From assembly GCF_011761305.1 (NCBI RefSeq), contig NZ_JAAOZC010000006.1, positions 62,001 through 126,000 of the forward strand: a stretch of DNA of 64,000 bases, written 5' to 3'. Below, in pieces: positions 28,673 through 39,200 of the stretch. The stretch is from Sphingomonas vulcanisoli. GTDB lineage: Bacteria > Pseudomonadota > Alphaproteobacteria > Sphingomonadales > Sphingomonadaceae. The notes under the pieces are model-generated. The model made no database searches and was not told where the DNA came from. It was given only the letters and a program-made list of their open reading frames with translations. The position numbers were made by a program, and so were the translations under genes. Position 1 is the stretch's first letter. The number at the start of each line of letters is the position of its first letter.

Positions 28673-28972
28673 ATGCTGATGGTCCGTTTCGCTCTTGCCG
28701 CGCTGGCGGCGTCCGTCGCCGTACCCGGCGCGGCGCAGCAATTGCGGCGCGATCAGGATCAGGCCTGGGCCGCGCGGCGGGCCGGTCAGGTGATGCCGCT
28801 GCGCGAGATCGAGGCGCGCGTGCTGCCACGGATGCGCGGGGCGGACTATCTCGGCCCGGAATTCGATCCGGCCTCCAACACCTATCGGCTGAAGTTCATG
28901 CGTGGCCAGTCGGTGATCTGGCTGGATGTCGATGCGCGCAACGGCCAGATCGTCGGGAAATCGGGCGATTGA
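28673..28972 (+). CDS. PepSY-domain periplasmic protein
   Basis: A 99-residue exported protein: signal peptide up to VPGAAQQ, then one PepSY-like domain (LREIEARVLPRMRGADYLG, then YRLKFMRGQSVIWLDVDARNGQIVG read in two parts). PepSY proteins often sit before two-component systems and may act as periplasmic inhibitors or accessory sensors. The gene is 106 bp upstream of the response regulator on the same strand. A second ATG at 28679 is also possible. Confidence 0.75.
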   Translation: MLMVRFALAALAASVAVPGAAQQLRRDQDQAWAARRAGQVMPLREIEARVLPRMRGADYLGPEFDPASNTYRLKFMRGQSVIWLDVDARNGQIVGKSGD

Positions 28973-29078
28973 GCGCCGAGAGTGACGGGGGCGAAACGAA
29001 AGCTTAAGCTGGTCGTTCATCTTTCGCACAGCGGCCCCGCGCGATGAGGGCCTCGAACAACGCTATAGGGAGCAATCG

Positions 29079-29744
29079 ATGCGCGTTTTGATCGTCGAGG
29101 ACGAGCCCAATCTCGGCCGCCAGCTGCGGGCGACCTTGGAAGGCGCGGGCTATGCCATCGATCTCGCCACCGATGGCGAGGACGGCCATTATCTCGGCTC
29201 GACCGAGAATTACGATGCGGTAATCCTCGATCTCGGCCTGCCCGAAGTGGACGGGCTGACCGTGCTCGATCGTTGGCGCAAAGAGGGCAAGGATACGCCC
29301 GTGCTGGTGCTGACCGCGCGCGATAGCTGGAGCGACAAGGTCGCGGGTCTCGACGCGGGCGCCGACGATTATCTCGCCAAGCCCTTCCAGACCGAAGAAT
29401 TGATCGCCCGGCTGCGCGCACTGATCCGCCGCGCATCGGGCAATGCCTCGTCCGAGCTGATCGCCGGCGACATCCGTCTCGATACGCGCAGCGGCAAGGT
29501 GAGCAAAGGCGGCGAGCCGGTGAAGCTGACCGCGCAGGAGTATAAATTGCTCTCCTACCTGATGCATCACAAGGGCAAGGTGGTGAGCCGTACCGAGCTG
29601 ATCGAACATATTTACGATCAAGACTTCGATCGCGATTCCAATACGATCGAGGTGTTCGTTACCAGAATCCGCAAGAAACTGGGCGCCGATGTGATCACCA
29701 CGATCCGCGGGCTCGGCTATTCGCTGGACGAAACCGCGGCCTGA
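29079..29744 (+). CDS. OmpR/PhoP-family response regulator
   Basis: A 221-residue response regulator. The receiver has ED at residues 7–8, phosphorylated Asp51 in AVILDLGLPEVDG and Lys in DYLAKPF. The winged-helix domain includes LTAQEYKLLSYLMHHKGKVVSR (seen in two parts) and VFVTRIRKKLG. It resembles FeuP/PhoP-type regulators. It is separated from the kinase gene by 2 bp and surely forms a two-component system with it. Confidence 0.93.
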   Translation: MRVLIVEDEPNLGRQLRATLEGAGYAIDLATDGEDGHYLGSTENYDAVILDLGLPEVDGLTVLDRWRKEGKDTPVLVLTARDSWSDKVAGLDAGADDYLAKPFQTEELIARLRALIRRASGNASSELIAGDIRLDTRSGKVSKGGEPVKLTAQEYKLLSYLMHHKGKVVSRTELIEHIYDQDFDRDSNTIEVFVTRIRKKLGADVITTIRGLGYSLDETAA

Positions 29745-29746
29745 TC

Positions 29747-31219
29747 ATGCCATTCCGCGACGGACGCGCGCCGCCGCGCGGATGGCGATGGATCGAAATC
29801 CCCTATAATTTCCTGCGCGTGGTGATGATCGGCCGGCCCGCGCTCGTGTCGGGCGGCGGGGATCAGCCGCTGCGCCAGGCACAGCGCACCACCGGATCGC
29901 TGACGCGGCGGATGATCGGCATCGCGGCCATCTGGATCATGATCCTGCTGGCCGGCGGCGGCTTCGCGCTCGATCGCGTGCTCAATATCGCGCTGACCCG
30001 CAATTTCGATGCCGAACTGCAATATACGCTGACCGCGATGATCGCCTCGGCAGAGATCGATCCCGATGGCGAGGTCCGCTACACTCGGCCACTCGGCGAT
30101 CAGCGCTTCAACGAACCGGCGTCAGGCCTTTATGACCAGGTTTCGGGGGAAGGGCATGAACCGTTCCGATCGCGATCGCTGTGGGACCGCGAATTGCAGC
30201 ACGCGCACAACCACCGCGATCTTGCGATCCATATCTACGACAGCAAGCAGTTCCCCGATGAACCGCTGCGCATCATGGAGCGCGACGTCGTCCTGCCGGG
30301 ATCGCCGACGCTGTGGCGCTTCCAGGTCGCGCAGGCGCGATCGGGGCTCGATGAGCAGATCGCGGTGCTGCGCAAGACGCTGATCCGCTCGTTCGCGATC
30401 CTGGGACTCGGCCTCATCATCATGTCGGCGCTGCAGGCGACCTTCGGGCTGTGGCCGCTGCGCAGGGTGCGGCGCGAGATCAATGCGGTGCGCACCGGCC
30501 AGAGCGCGCGCGTCGACGCGCGGCTGCCGATCGAGATCGCGCCGATGGTCGAGGAATTGAACGATCTGCTGGCACACAATGAGCGCCAGGCCGAGGAAGC
30601 GCGCACCCATGCCGGCAATCTTGCGCATGCGCTCAAGACGCCGCTGACGGTGATCATGAACGAGGCGACCGCGGGCAGCCCGGACCTCAACAAGACCGTG
30701 ATCCGCGAGGCGACGACGATGCGCCGCCAGGTCGATCACCACCTCGCCCGCGCCCGCGCGGTGGGGCGCCGTGGCGCCGCCCAGAGCGTCGCGTCTTTAT
30801 GGTCATCGGTAGAGGCGGTGGAGCGCGCTGTCAGCCGCCTCTATCCCGATGTGACGATCGATATGGCGGGCAGCCGGGCGGCGCGGGCCCGCGTCGAGCG
30901 GCAGGATCTCGACGAAATGCTCGGCAATCTGATCGAGAATGCCGCGAAATATGGCGGCGGCCGGGTGTTTGTCACGATCGGCGGCGATGCCCAGTTCGCC
31001 GAGGCGATCGTGGAGGATGACGGCCCCGGCATTCCCGAAGGCCAGCGCGCGGCGATCTTCGAGCGTGGCGTGCGGCTGGATAGCGGCAAGCCGGGCACGG
31101 GTCTTGGCCTCGCCATCGTCCGGGACGTCGCCGAAATCTACGGCGGATCGGTCGAGCTGCACGAGAGCGAGGATTTGGGCGGGCTGTGCGTGTGCCTGCG
31201 GCTGCCGGCGGCGCCATGA
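29747..31219 (+). CDS. PhoQ/FeuQ-like sensor histidine kinase
   Basis: A 490-residue kinase with an unusually long cytoplasmic N-terminal leader (~55 residues), then a membrane helix (~57–72), a periplasmic domain of ~140 residues, a second helix (~212–230), a HAMP-like linker, and the H-box NLAHALKTPL with His294. ATPase motifs follow: ENAAKYGGG, EDDGPGIPEG and GTGLGLAIV. The end overlaps the next gene by ATGA, coupling it to the channel-like protein. Confidence 0.92.
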   Translation: MPFRDGRAPPRGWRWIEIPYNFLRVVMIGRPALVSGGGDQPLRQAQRTTGSLTRRMIGIAAIWIMILLAGGGFALDRVLNIALTRNFDAELQYTLTAMIASAEIDPDGEVRYTRPLGDQRFNEPASGLYDQVSGEGHEPFRSRSLWDRELQHAHNHRDLAIHIYDSKQFPDEPLRIMERDVVLPGSPTLWRFQVAQARSGLDEQIAVLRKTLIRSFAILGLGLIIMSALQATFGLWPLRRVRREINAVRTGQSARVDARLPIEIAPMVEELNDLLAHNERQAEEARTHAGNLAHALKTPLTVIMNEATAGSPDLNKTVIREATTMRRQVDHHLARARAVGRRGAAQSVASLWSSVEAVERAVSRLYPDVTIDMAGSRAARARVERQDLDEMLGNLIENAAKYGGGRVFVTIGGDAQFAEAIVEDDGPGIPEGQRAAIFERGVRLDSGKPGTGLGLAIVRDVAEIYGGSVELHESEDLGGLCVCLRLPAAP

Positions 31220-31899
31220 CGTCTTTGCTCGACAAGCTTGATCGGATCGAGGGCGAGGCGGGTCTCGGCGCGATTCTCCTGCTTTTGTTGCTCACGATGT
31301 TCGTTGTCTCGCCCGCGGTCGCGACGGGGGCGCTGCCGCTGACCTTCGTCGAATATCTGCGCTTCGCCCTGGCGGCGATCACCGTCATCGTCGTGGCGCA
31401 GACGGCCCGTGTTCGGCTGCTGGTGGCAATCGCCTTTATCGGCACCGTGCTCGCATCGATGCACTGGCGCGTCGGCGAACCGCCGGCGACGGTCTGGGCG
31501 ATCAAGCTCGGCCTTGGTCTGATGTTCGATGTCGTGGTGGCGGGCACGGTCGCGGTCGTCGCCTTCGGGCCGGGGCGGGTGACGGTCTTCCGCATCCTCG
31601 GCGCGGTGATCCTCTACCTTTATGTCGCGCTGATCTTCGCGGGCCTGTTCCGGATCGAGGCGCAATTCCTCGCCAATGCCTTCAGCAATCTGCCGGAAAG
31701 CGCCAGCCAGCGTTTTTCGTCGCTGCTCGCGTTCAGCCTGGGCGCGCTGACCACCAACGGCGGCGGTGACATCAGCGCGCTGCATCCGCTGGCGCGGAGC
31801 CTGGCCAATCTGGAAGCGGTGATCGGCCAGCTCTTTCCCGCGACCCTCCTTGCGCGGTTGGTGACACTTCACGCGGCGGGCAACACAGAAAGCGACTGA
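31216..31899 (+). CDS. ion-channel-like membrane protein with altered selectivity filter
   Basis: A 227-residue protein with about five N-terminal hydrophobic helices, then a pore-like segment resembling two-TM potassium channels (Ion_trans_2): LGALTTNGGGDIS followed by ARSLANLEAVIGQLFPATLLARLV, which aligns with the usual pore and inner helix. The selectivity filter TVGYGD is replaced by TNGGGD at residues 180–185, so potassium selectivity is doubtful. It is translationally coupled to the sensor kinase, which suggests a role in the same stress response. Confidence 0.65.
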   Translation: MTSLLDKLDRIEGEAGLGAILLLLLLTMFVVSPAVATGALPLTFVEYLRFALAAITVIVVAQTARVRLLVAIAFIGTVLASMHWRVGEPPATVWAIKLGLGLMFDVVVAGTVAVVAFGPGRVTVFRILGAVILYLYVALIFAGLFRIEAQFLANAFSNLPESASQRFSSLLAFSLGALTTNGGGDISALHPLARSLANLEAVIGQLFPATLLARLVTLHAAGNTESD

Positions 31900-31902
31900 G
31901 CC

Positions 31903-32580
31903 TTATTTGCGCCGGTAGCGGAAATACCAGACCTCATGCCCCAGCCGCCGCGCCTTGGCTTCGTAGCGCGTCTGCGGCCAATCATCGGGGCGAGTGAGGA
32001 AATCAGCCGGGCCTTGAGCAAGCCATTCGAATTCAGGCCGCTGGCCCATCACCATCATTGCCCACCGACAGTAAACCGGATGATCGGTGCCGAAGCGGAA
32101 TTCGCCGCCGGGCTTCAATTTGGCGGCGAGCAGCCCGATCGGCCCGGCGTTCATGAAGCGGCGCTTGGCATGGCGCGCCTTGGGCCAGGGATCGGGGTGG
32201 AGCAGATAGGCGCGGGTCAGGCTCGCATCGGGCAGTCGATCGATCACCTCCAGCGCATCGCCCATATGCAGCCGGACATTGTCGAGACCGCCGTCCCGAA
32301 CATGCACCAGCGCGCCGACGACGCCGTTGAGGAAGGGCTCGCAGCCGATGAAGCCGTGGCCCGGCCGCATCGCGGCTTGGCCGGCGAGATGTTCGCCCGC
32401 GCCGAAGCCGATCTCCAGTTCCAACGGTCGATCATCGCCGAACAGCGCCGTGGCATCGATCGGCCCGGCCGGCACCTCGAAGCGGGGCAGCAGGCTCTCG
32501 ACCAGTTCGGCCTGGCCGGCGCGGAGCTTATGGCCCTGGCGGCGGCCATACAGACGGCGGATCGTGGCAGGGTCGTTCAC
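31903..32580 (-). CDS. trmB: tRNA (guanine-N7)-methyltransferase TrmB
   Basis: A 225-residue SAM-dependent enzyme forming m7G46 in tRNA. The sequence shows LEIGFGAGEHL (SAM site), GCEPFLNGV and the catalytic region LLHPDPWPKARHAKRR, with the C-terminal GTDHPVYCRWAMMVM typical of TrmB. It starts with GTG. It is convergent with the channel gene, 3 bp apart, and heads away from a MaoC gene. Confidence 0.95.
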   Translation of the reverse strand: MNDPATIRRLYGRRQGHKLRAGQAELVESLLPRFEVPAGPIDATALFGDDRPLELEIGFGAGEHLAGQAAMRPGHGFIGCEPFLNGVVGALVHVRDGGLDNVRLHMGDALEVIDRLPDASLTRAYLLHPDPWPKARHAKRRFMNAGPIGLLAAKLKPGGEFRFGTDHPVYCRWAMMVMGQRPEFEWLAQGPADFLTRPDDWPQTRYEAKARRLGHEVWYFRYRRK

Positions 32581-32590
32581 GACGTGCCGG

Positions 32591-33043
32591 TCAGGCGGGG
32601 CGGCGCTGGATCAGCAGATTGGCGATCTGGCGCATCACCGGCTGATCGTGCTGGTTGAAGACAATGGTCCGCACCTTGAGGACGCCGAGATCGGGCAGCG
32701 AGGTCAGCGGACGGGCCTCCAGCACTTCGGCCTCGGCGCGCAGCGTGTCGCCGGGATAGGTCGGCTTCGGCCAGCTGAGCTCCTCCAGCCCGGCGGCGCC
32801 GCGGCTTTGCACGCCGATAGTGGACCAGTGATCGATCGCCATGCGCATCGTCATCGCCGCCGTGTGCCAGCCGCTGGCGGCAAGGCGGCCGAAGATCGGA
32901 TTGGCCGCGCCGCCCTCGTCGCTCAGGTGGAAGGCCTGCGGATCATAGGCCGTGGCGAAGGCGATCACCTCATCGCGGTCGACGGTGATGCTGCCGAAGC
33001 TGTCTGTGTAGCCGACGAGCAGATCCTCGAAATAGAGCGCCAT
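32591..33043 (-). CDS. MaoC-like (R)-hydratase
   Basis: A 150-residue hotdog-fold protein. YFEDLLVGYTDSFGSITV begins the domain, and DPQAFHLSDEGGAANPIFGRLAASGWHT contains the hydratase motif region with Asp/His (read as DPQAFHLSDE and ASGWHTAAM). It probably hydrates an enoyl-CoA or related acyl-CoA. It lies 8 bp downstream of ychF and 10 bp upstream of trmB, in one transcription unit with no shared pathway. Confidence 0.85.
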   Translation of the reverse strand: MALYFEDLLVGYTDSFGSITVDRDEVIAFATAYDPQAFHLSDEGGAANPIFGRLAASGWHTAAMTMRMAIDHWSTIGVQSRGAAGLEELSWPKPTYPGDTLRAEAEVLEARPLTSLPDLGVLKVRTIVFNQHDQPVMRQIANLLIQRRPA

Positions 33044-33051
33044 CGGCCGTC

Positions 33052-34149
33052 TCAGACGTTGAAGCGGAAGAGCATGACGTCACCGTCCTTGACGACATAC
33101 TCCTTGCCTTCCGAGCGCAGCTTGCCCGCGTCACGCGCGCCGGCCTCACCTTTGAATGTGACATAATCCTCGAAGGCGATGGTCTCGGCGCGGATGAAGC
33201 CGCGTTCGAAATCCGTGTGGATCGCGCCCGCCGCCTGTGGCGCCTTGGACCCCATCGGGATCGTCCAGGCGCGCGATTCCTTGGGGCCGGCAGTGAAGAA
33301 GGTCAGCAAATGGAGCAGCTCGTAGCCGGCACGGATCACCCGGGCGAGGCCGGTCTCCTTGAGACCGAGGTCAGCGAGGAAATCGGCGCGGTCGGCGGGA
33401 TCGAGCGTGACGATGTCAGCCTCGATCGCGGCGGAGACGACCACAGCCATCGCGCCTTCGGCCTTGGCTTTCTCGGCGACCCTGGCGGAAAGCGCATTGC
33501 CCTCGGCGGCGGCGCCTTCATCGACGTTGCAGACGTAGAGGACGGGTTTGGCGGTGAGCAGTTGCGCCTGATCGAACAGCCGCTTCTCATCCTCGTCCTT
33601 CGGCTGGGTGAGGCGCGCGGGCTTGCCATCGCGCAGCAGCTCCAGCGCCTGGCCGAGCACCGAAGCGGCCGCCTTGCTCTCCTTGTCGCCCTGCGCGGCC
33701 TTCTTGGCGAGGTTGGGGACGCGCTTCTCGAGGCTTTCGAGATCGGCGAGCATGAGCTCGGTCTCGACCGTCTCGGCGTCCGCGATCGGATCGACCTTGC
33801 CTTCGACATGCGTCACCTCGCCTTCGAAGCAGCGCAGGACGTGAATGATCGCATCGGTTTCGCGGATGTTGGCCAGGAATTGGTTGCCCAGCCCCTCGCC
33901 CTTGCTCGCACCGCGCACCAGCCCGGCGATATCGACGAACGCGAGCTGGGTTTCGATCTTCTTGGCGGAGCCCGCGATCTCGGCCAGCTTATCGAGGCGC
34001 GGATCGGGAACCGCGACTTGGCCGACGTTGGGCTCGATCGTGCAGAACGGATAATTGGCCGCCTGCGCCGCCGCCGTTTCGGTCAGCGCGTTGAAAAGGG
34101 TCGACTTGCCTACGTTGGGAAGGCCGACGATGCCGCAGCGAAAGCCCAT
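33052..34149 (-). CDS. ychF: redox-regulated ATPase YchF
   Basis: A 365-residue Obg-family P-loop protein that prefers ATP over GTP. GLPNVGKSTLFNALT (P-loop), DIAGLVRGASKGEGLGNQFL (G3, read in parts) and an altered NVDE in place of NKxD identify YchF. A C-terminal TGS-type domain is present (TFFTAGPKESRAWTI). AGGAG precedes the ATG. It probably binds ribosomes and responds to oxidative stress. Confidence 0.95.
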   Translation of the reverse strand: MGFRCGIVGLPNVGKSTLFNALTETAAAQAANYPFCTIEPNVGQVAVPDPRLDKLAEIAGSAKKIETQLAFVDIAGLVRGASKGEGLGNQFLANIRETDAIIHVLRCFEGEVTHVEGKVDPIADAETVETELMLADLESLEKRVPNLAKKAAQGDKESKAAASVLGQALELLRDGKPARLTQPKDEDEKRLFDQAQLLTAKPVLYVCNVDEGAAAEGNALSARVAEKAKAEGAMAVVVSAAIEADIVTLDPADRADFLADLGLKETGLARVIRAGYELLHLLTFFTAGPKESRAWTIPMGSKAPQAAGAIHTDFERGFIRAETIAFEDYVTFKGEAGARDAGKLRSEGKEYVVKDGDVMLFRFNV

Positions 34150-34374
34150 GATACTCCTCGGGTGATCTGATCGGCGGGCCTTAGAGACTGCGGCGGGCTT
34201 ATACCAGTTTTGCCTTGGCTAAACGAAAGCTGACTAAAGTTCCTCGACTCATCGACAAAAAAGCACGTTCCATCGCGACTACGTAATCTTGCGTATGTGT
34301 AGATAACCGTCGGGCTCCGTCTCACCTGCAACAGGGCGGCGGGGGCCGTTTCACACGAACATCCGGGGCGTATC

Positions 34375-34986
34375 ATGCGGACGTATCAGTGGGTTGCGGC
34401 AGTAGCGGTTATCGCGGTTCAGAGCGTTGCTGCACTTGGGGAAGTGCCGGCGACCCCCGGGCCGGATGGTGTGCAACTGACCGGGGGCAACGGGTCAGAT
34501 GTAGACATCCGGCCCGGGATGCGCATGATGTCCAAGCTGGAACATGTGCTCGGCATCAAGCCGATCAATCTGCGCGAAGCCTTCAACCGCGACGATGCGC
34601 TGACCGGATTGCGGTATCGCAAGCTCAGCAATCTCTCGATGGTCGATTTCTATCCGATCGGAAATCTTCACCTTTCCTACGGTTTCCATAGCTGGAAGGG
34701 CAAGCTCGCCAAACCCGGCTTTGCGATGCCCGGCTCGGTCGGCTGCCTGAACCTGAACGAGGTCGCGCCGCTGCTGCCGGTCCGCAGCACCCATGCCAAC
34801 ATCTCGCCGATGGCGACGATCGGCTATCAGCGCAAGCTGGCGCAGTTCACGCAGGTCGGCTTCGAGGCCGGCATGTTGAGCGATCACGGCAGCAACCGCG
34901 GCAACGTACTGCCCGGCGAGCGCCGCGAGCGCTGGGCGAGCACCGGCGCGATCGCGCAGGCCTCGTTCAAGATGCGCTTCTTCTAA
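34375..34986 (+). CDS. exported hypothetical protein, outer-membrane-like C-terminus
   Basis: A 203-residue protein with a signal peptide (MRTYQWVAAVAVIAVQSVAALG) and a C-terminal ASFKMRFF that resembles an outer-membrane beta-barrel insertion signal. The middle has aromatic-alternating stretches (LSMVDFYPIGNLHLSYGFHSW and FTQVGFEAGMLSDH). I do not recognise the family. A 224-bp, AT-richer upstream region separates it from ychF. It ends convergent with the DUF445 gene, overlapping by 4 bp. Confidence 0.65.
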   Translation: MRTYQWVAAVAVIAVQSVAALGEVPATPGPDGVQLTGGNGSDVDIRPGMRMMSKLEHVLGIKPINLREAFNRDDALTGLRYRKLSNLSMVDFYPIGNLHLSYGFHSWKGKLAKPGFAMPGSVGCLNLNEVAPLLPVRSTHANISPMATIGYQRKLAQFTQVGFEAGMLSDHGSNRGNVLPGERRERWASTGAIAQASFKMRFF

Positions 34987-36239
34987 GCGAGAACATCGAA
35001 GGCATGGATGGCGAGGCCGACGAGGCCGCCGACCAGAGTGCCGTTCACCCGGATATATTGCAGATCGCGGCCGACGGCATTCTCCAGCCGTGAGGTGACC
35101 GTGCCCGTATCCCAGCGGCGCACGGTCTCGGACACCAGCGAGACGATCGCATCGCCATAATTGACCGCGATCGAGGCGACCGCGCGGCGCGCGAAGCGGT
35201 TGATCGATCGGCGCAATGATTCGTCGCGCTGCAACGTATCGCCGAAATTGCGCAACGCCTCGCCCAGCCGCCCCGCCATCACCTCATCGGGATCGTGGAC
35301 CGCATTGAGCAGGGCGCCGCGCGCGCTCTCCCATAGGCCGTCCAGCCAGGCGCCGAGCGCGGGATTTTCGAGCGCGGAATCGCGGAACCGCGCCACGCGG
35401 GCCTGCATCTCAGGATCGTGCTGGAGACGCCAGGCCAGCCTCGCCAGCCCCTCCTCGGCCTTGTCGCGCAGGGGATGGTGGGGATCGTCGGCGACGTCAG
35501 CCAGCATCTTGAACAGGCCTTCCAGCACCTTGGTGGCGACGGTCTCATCGAGGCCCGTCCAGCGCAGGATCGATCCGGCACGCTCGGAGATCATCTTGCG
35601 GAACATCCCCTGATTGGCGTCCAGCGTGCGGCCGATCCAATCGATTGCGCCATCAATCACCGGGCGGTGGCGCTGCTCGGCGATGGCGGCGTCGAGCAAT
35701 TGACCGAGCAGCGGGCCGATCTCGACCGCGCCGATCTGCCGGACGGCCGCGCTTTTCACCATATTGGCCAGCCGTTCGTCGGCCGCGCCTTCCAGCAGCG
35801 CGGCGACCAGCTTGCCGCTGCGCTTCCGCCCTTCCAGCGGCGGCCGCGCGAGCAGACGGCCTAAGCCCGCCGCCAGATCGATCCGGCCCATCCGCCGCGC
35901 GACAATCTGCGGCACGAGGAAATTGGAGCGGAGGAAGGCGGCCAGGCTGTCGCCGATGCGATCCTTATTGCGCGGGATGATCGCGGTATGCGGGATCGGC
36001 AGACCGAGCGGATGGCGAAACAGGGCCGTTACCGCGAACCAATCCGCCAGCCCGCCGACCATCGCCGCCTCGGCAAAGGCGCGCAAATAGCCCCAGCCGG
36101 AATGGCGATGCTCCAGCAGCCGCGCCGCCAAGTAGACCGCCGCCATGACGAGCAGCAGGCCGGTGGCGATGATCCGCATCCCCCGCACCGTGCCGCGGCG
36201 ATCGTGCGGCCGGGCCGGGAGGGGGGCGGGCGAGGGCAT
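34983..36239 (-). CDS. DUF445 family membrane protein
   Basis: About 418 residues. It starts with a cytoplasmic leader and a membrane helix (MRIIATGLLLVMAAVYLAARLLE), then the family pattern GWGYLRAFAEAAMVGGLADWFAVTALFRHPLGLPIPHTAIIP (seen as GGLADWFAVTALFRHPLG) and a C-terminal membrane helix (INGTLVGGLVGLAIHAFDVL). Most of the protein between is helical. The family is widespread and of unknown function. The ATG at 36239 is preferred to the GTG at 36254; neither has a strong ribosome site. Confidence 0.85.
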   Translation of the reverse strand: MPSPAPLPARPHDRRGTVRGMRIIATGLLLVMAAVYLAARLLEHRHSGWGYLRAFAEAAMVGGLADWFAVTALFRHPLGLPIPHTAIIPRNKDRIGDSLAAFLRSNFLVPQIVARRMGRIDLAAGLGRLLARPPLEGRKRSGKLVAALLEGAADERLANMVKSAAVRQIGAVEIGPLLGQLLDAAIAEQRHRPVIDGAIDWIGRTLDANQGMFRKMISERAGSILRWTGLDETVATKVLEGLFKMLADVADDPHHPLRDKAEEGLARLAWRLQHDPEMQARVARFRDSALENPALGAWLDGLWESARGALLNAVHDPDEVMAGRLGEALRNFGDTLQRDESLRRSINRFARRAVASIAVNYGDAIVSLVSETVRRWDTGTVTSRLENAVGRDLQYIRVNGTLVGGLVGLAIHAFDVLA

Positions 36240-36299
36240 TGGCGCTACAATCACCGCCGCGCCGAATGGTTCAAGCGATAACCGCGCTGCAGCGGCGGC

Positions 36300-39200
36300 T
36301 CACTCGGCCGGAAGGGCGTGGCGGGGCGCGTTTTCTTCGCTGGTGCTGATGAACCGGCCAAGCTTGCGGCCGATCCATTTCTCGAATTCGTCGGCAAGGC
36401 TGAAGCCCGCGGGCACGATCAGCAGGGTGAGCAGCGTCGAAAGCGTGAGGCCGCCGATCACGGTGATCGCCATCGGCTGATTGAACGATCCGTCCCCGCC
36501 GAGCGAGAGCGCGGTCGGCAACATGCCGGCGACCATCGCCACCGTCGTCATCACGATCGGCTGGGCGCGCTTGTGCCCGGCATCGAGGATCGCATCATAG
36601 ACCGGCACGCCGTGCCGCATCTCCTCGATCGCGAAATCGATCAGCAGGATGGAGTTTTTGGCGACGATGCCGAACAGCATCAGCACGCCGATCAGCACCG
36701 GCATCGACAGCGGCAGCCCGAACAGCTTGAGCATGAGCACCCCGCCCAGCGGCGCCAGCAGCAGCGAGCTCATATTGACGAACGGCGGCATCACACGGCG
36801 GTAGAGCAGCACCAGCACCGCGAAGACAAGCAGCACGCCCGCGACCAGCGCGACCATAAAGTTGGTGATCATCTCGGCCTGCCATTTGGCGCTGCCCGCG
36901 GAGGCATAATGCACGCCGGGCGGCAGATTCTTCATCTCGGGCAGGGCCAGCACCTTGGCATGCTGCTCGCCGGAGATCCCGCCCGGGCCGAGATCGGCGC
37001 TGATCACCACGCGCCGCTCCTGCATGTAGCGCTGGATCTGCGACGGGCTGGCGCCGAAGCCGATATCCGCCACGACGGAGAGCGGAACGCTGCCGCCGCG
37101 CGAGGTCTGCACCGGAAGGTTGGCGATCGTATCGAGGCTGCGGCGGCTGTTTTCGTCCAGCATCACGCGGATCGGAATCTGGCGATCGCTGAGCGAGAAT
37201 TTGGCGACGTTCTGATCGATATCGCCGAGCGTGGCGATGCGGATCGTCTGGCTGAGCGCCTGGGTCGTCACGCCGAGATCGGCGGCCAATGCAAAGCGCG
37301 GGCGGATCGTGATCTCGGGCCGCGGCAGATCGCCTTCGATGCGTGGCGCGCGCAGCCCGGGCAGGCGGCCCATCGCCTCGACGATCTTGTTGGCGGCGAC
37401 GGCGAGTTGGGCGGGATCGTCCCCCGCCAGCATGACCGATACGTCCCGCGAGCTGGAATTGTCGCCGTTCTGCGATGCGAAGCTGATCCGCGCATCGGGA
37501 ATCGTGTTGAGCATCGGCCCCACCGCGCGTTCAAATTCAAAGCTCTTGCGTTTGCGGTCCTCGCGCAGCTGCAGGATGACGGTCGCCGTGCCGACGTCGA
37601 TATATTCGAGCGCGGTCGCCACCTCAGGCTGCCGCTTCATCATCGCGGCGACACGATCGGCTATCGCTTCGGTCTGCTGCAGCGTCGTGCCCGGCGCCAT
37701 CGTTATGTTGACCCGGCTTGTGTCCGAATTTTGCGGCGGCTGGAAGGTCGAGGGCATGGTCATGATGACGAGGATCGTCAGCAGGAAGGCGGCCAGGCCG
37801 AACATCATCACCAGCTTGCGATTGTCGCGCAGGAACAGCCGTTGCCAACGGCGCGGGCCTTCGTTGCGGGACAGGGTCCAGGCGAGCAGCCTTTGATAGA
37901 AGGCCTGCGCCTTGCCGCCGCCATGCTCCTGCACGCCGGAGGATTTGAGGAAATACGCGGCGATCATCGGCGTGATCAGGCGCGCGACCAAAAGGCTCAT
38001 CAGCACCGAGACGACAACGGTGATGCCGAAATTCTTGAAGAACTGCCCGGCGATGCCGGGCATCAGGCCCACCGGCAGGAAGACGGCGACGATCGAGAAA
38101 GTGGTGCCGACCACGGCGAGGCCGATCTCGTCGGCGGCGTCGATCGCGGCCTGATAGGCGGTTTTGCCCATGCGCATGTGGCGGACGATATTCTCGATCT
38201 CCACGATCGCGTCATCGACCAGCACGCCCGCCACCAGGCTCAGCGCGAGCAGGGTCATGAAATTGAGCGTGAAGCCCATCAGGCTCATGATCCAGAAGGT
38301 CGGGATCGCAGAGAGCGGGATCGCCAGCGCTGAAATGATCGTCGCGCGGCGATCGCGCAGGAACAGGAAGACCACCGCGACGGCCAGCACCGCGCCCTCG
38401 ATCATCGCGCGCATCGCCGATCGATAGTTTTGCGTGGTATATTTCACATTGTTGGCGCGCTGGATGAAGTGAACCTTCGGATTCTCCTTTTCCAGCTGCG
38501 CGAGCACCTTGGTGGCCGCATCATAGACCGTGACGTCGGATGCCCCGCGCGAACGGTAGAGGCCGAAGCTGACGACGGGCTTGCCCTCCATCTTGGCGAT
38601 CGAACGCTGCTCGCCGAAGCTGTCGCGCACGGTAGCAATATCGCCGAGCTTGACGGATCGGCCATCGGCGAGCTGCAGCTGCGTCTGGCTGAGCGTATAG
38701 GCGTTCTGGCTGTTGCCCAGCACGCGCACCGATTGCTCGGCGCTGGCGACTTCCGCGCGGCCTCCGGCGGCGTTGGTGTTGATCAGGCGGAGCTGGGAAT
38801 TGACCTGGCTGGCGGTGACGCCCTGCGCCTGCATCCGCGCCGGATCGAGGACCACGCGGATTTCACGCGAGACCGCACCCTTGTTCCCCACGCTCTGCAT
38901 GCCATCGATCGCGAGCAGGCGCCGCGAAACCGTGTCTTTCACATACCAGGACAGCTGTTCCATCGTCATGTCGGTGGCGAGCGCGACATAATTGGCGAGC
39001 GAGTTCTGGTTGATGATCACACGGGTGATCTGCGGCTCGATAATGCCGTCGGGCAGTTGGGCGCGGATTTGGGAGACGGCGTCGCGCACGTCGGTCGTCG
39101 CGCGATCGACCGGGGTTTCGATGCTGAACTGGACGAAGGTTTCGGACTCACCCTCGCTCACCGTCGAGCTGATATCCTCGACGCCCTCCAGATTGCGCAC

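Noticed and set aside
36318-38333. 671-codon frame opposite the RND pump
   Set aside because: Antisense shadow of a clear RND permease.
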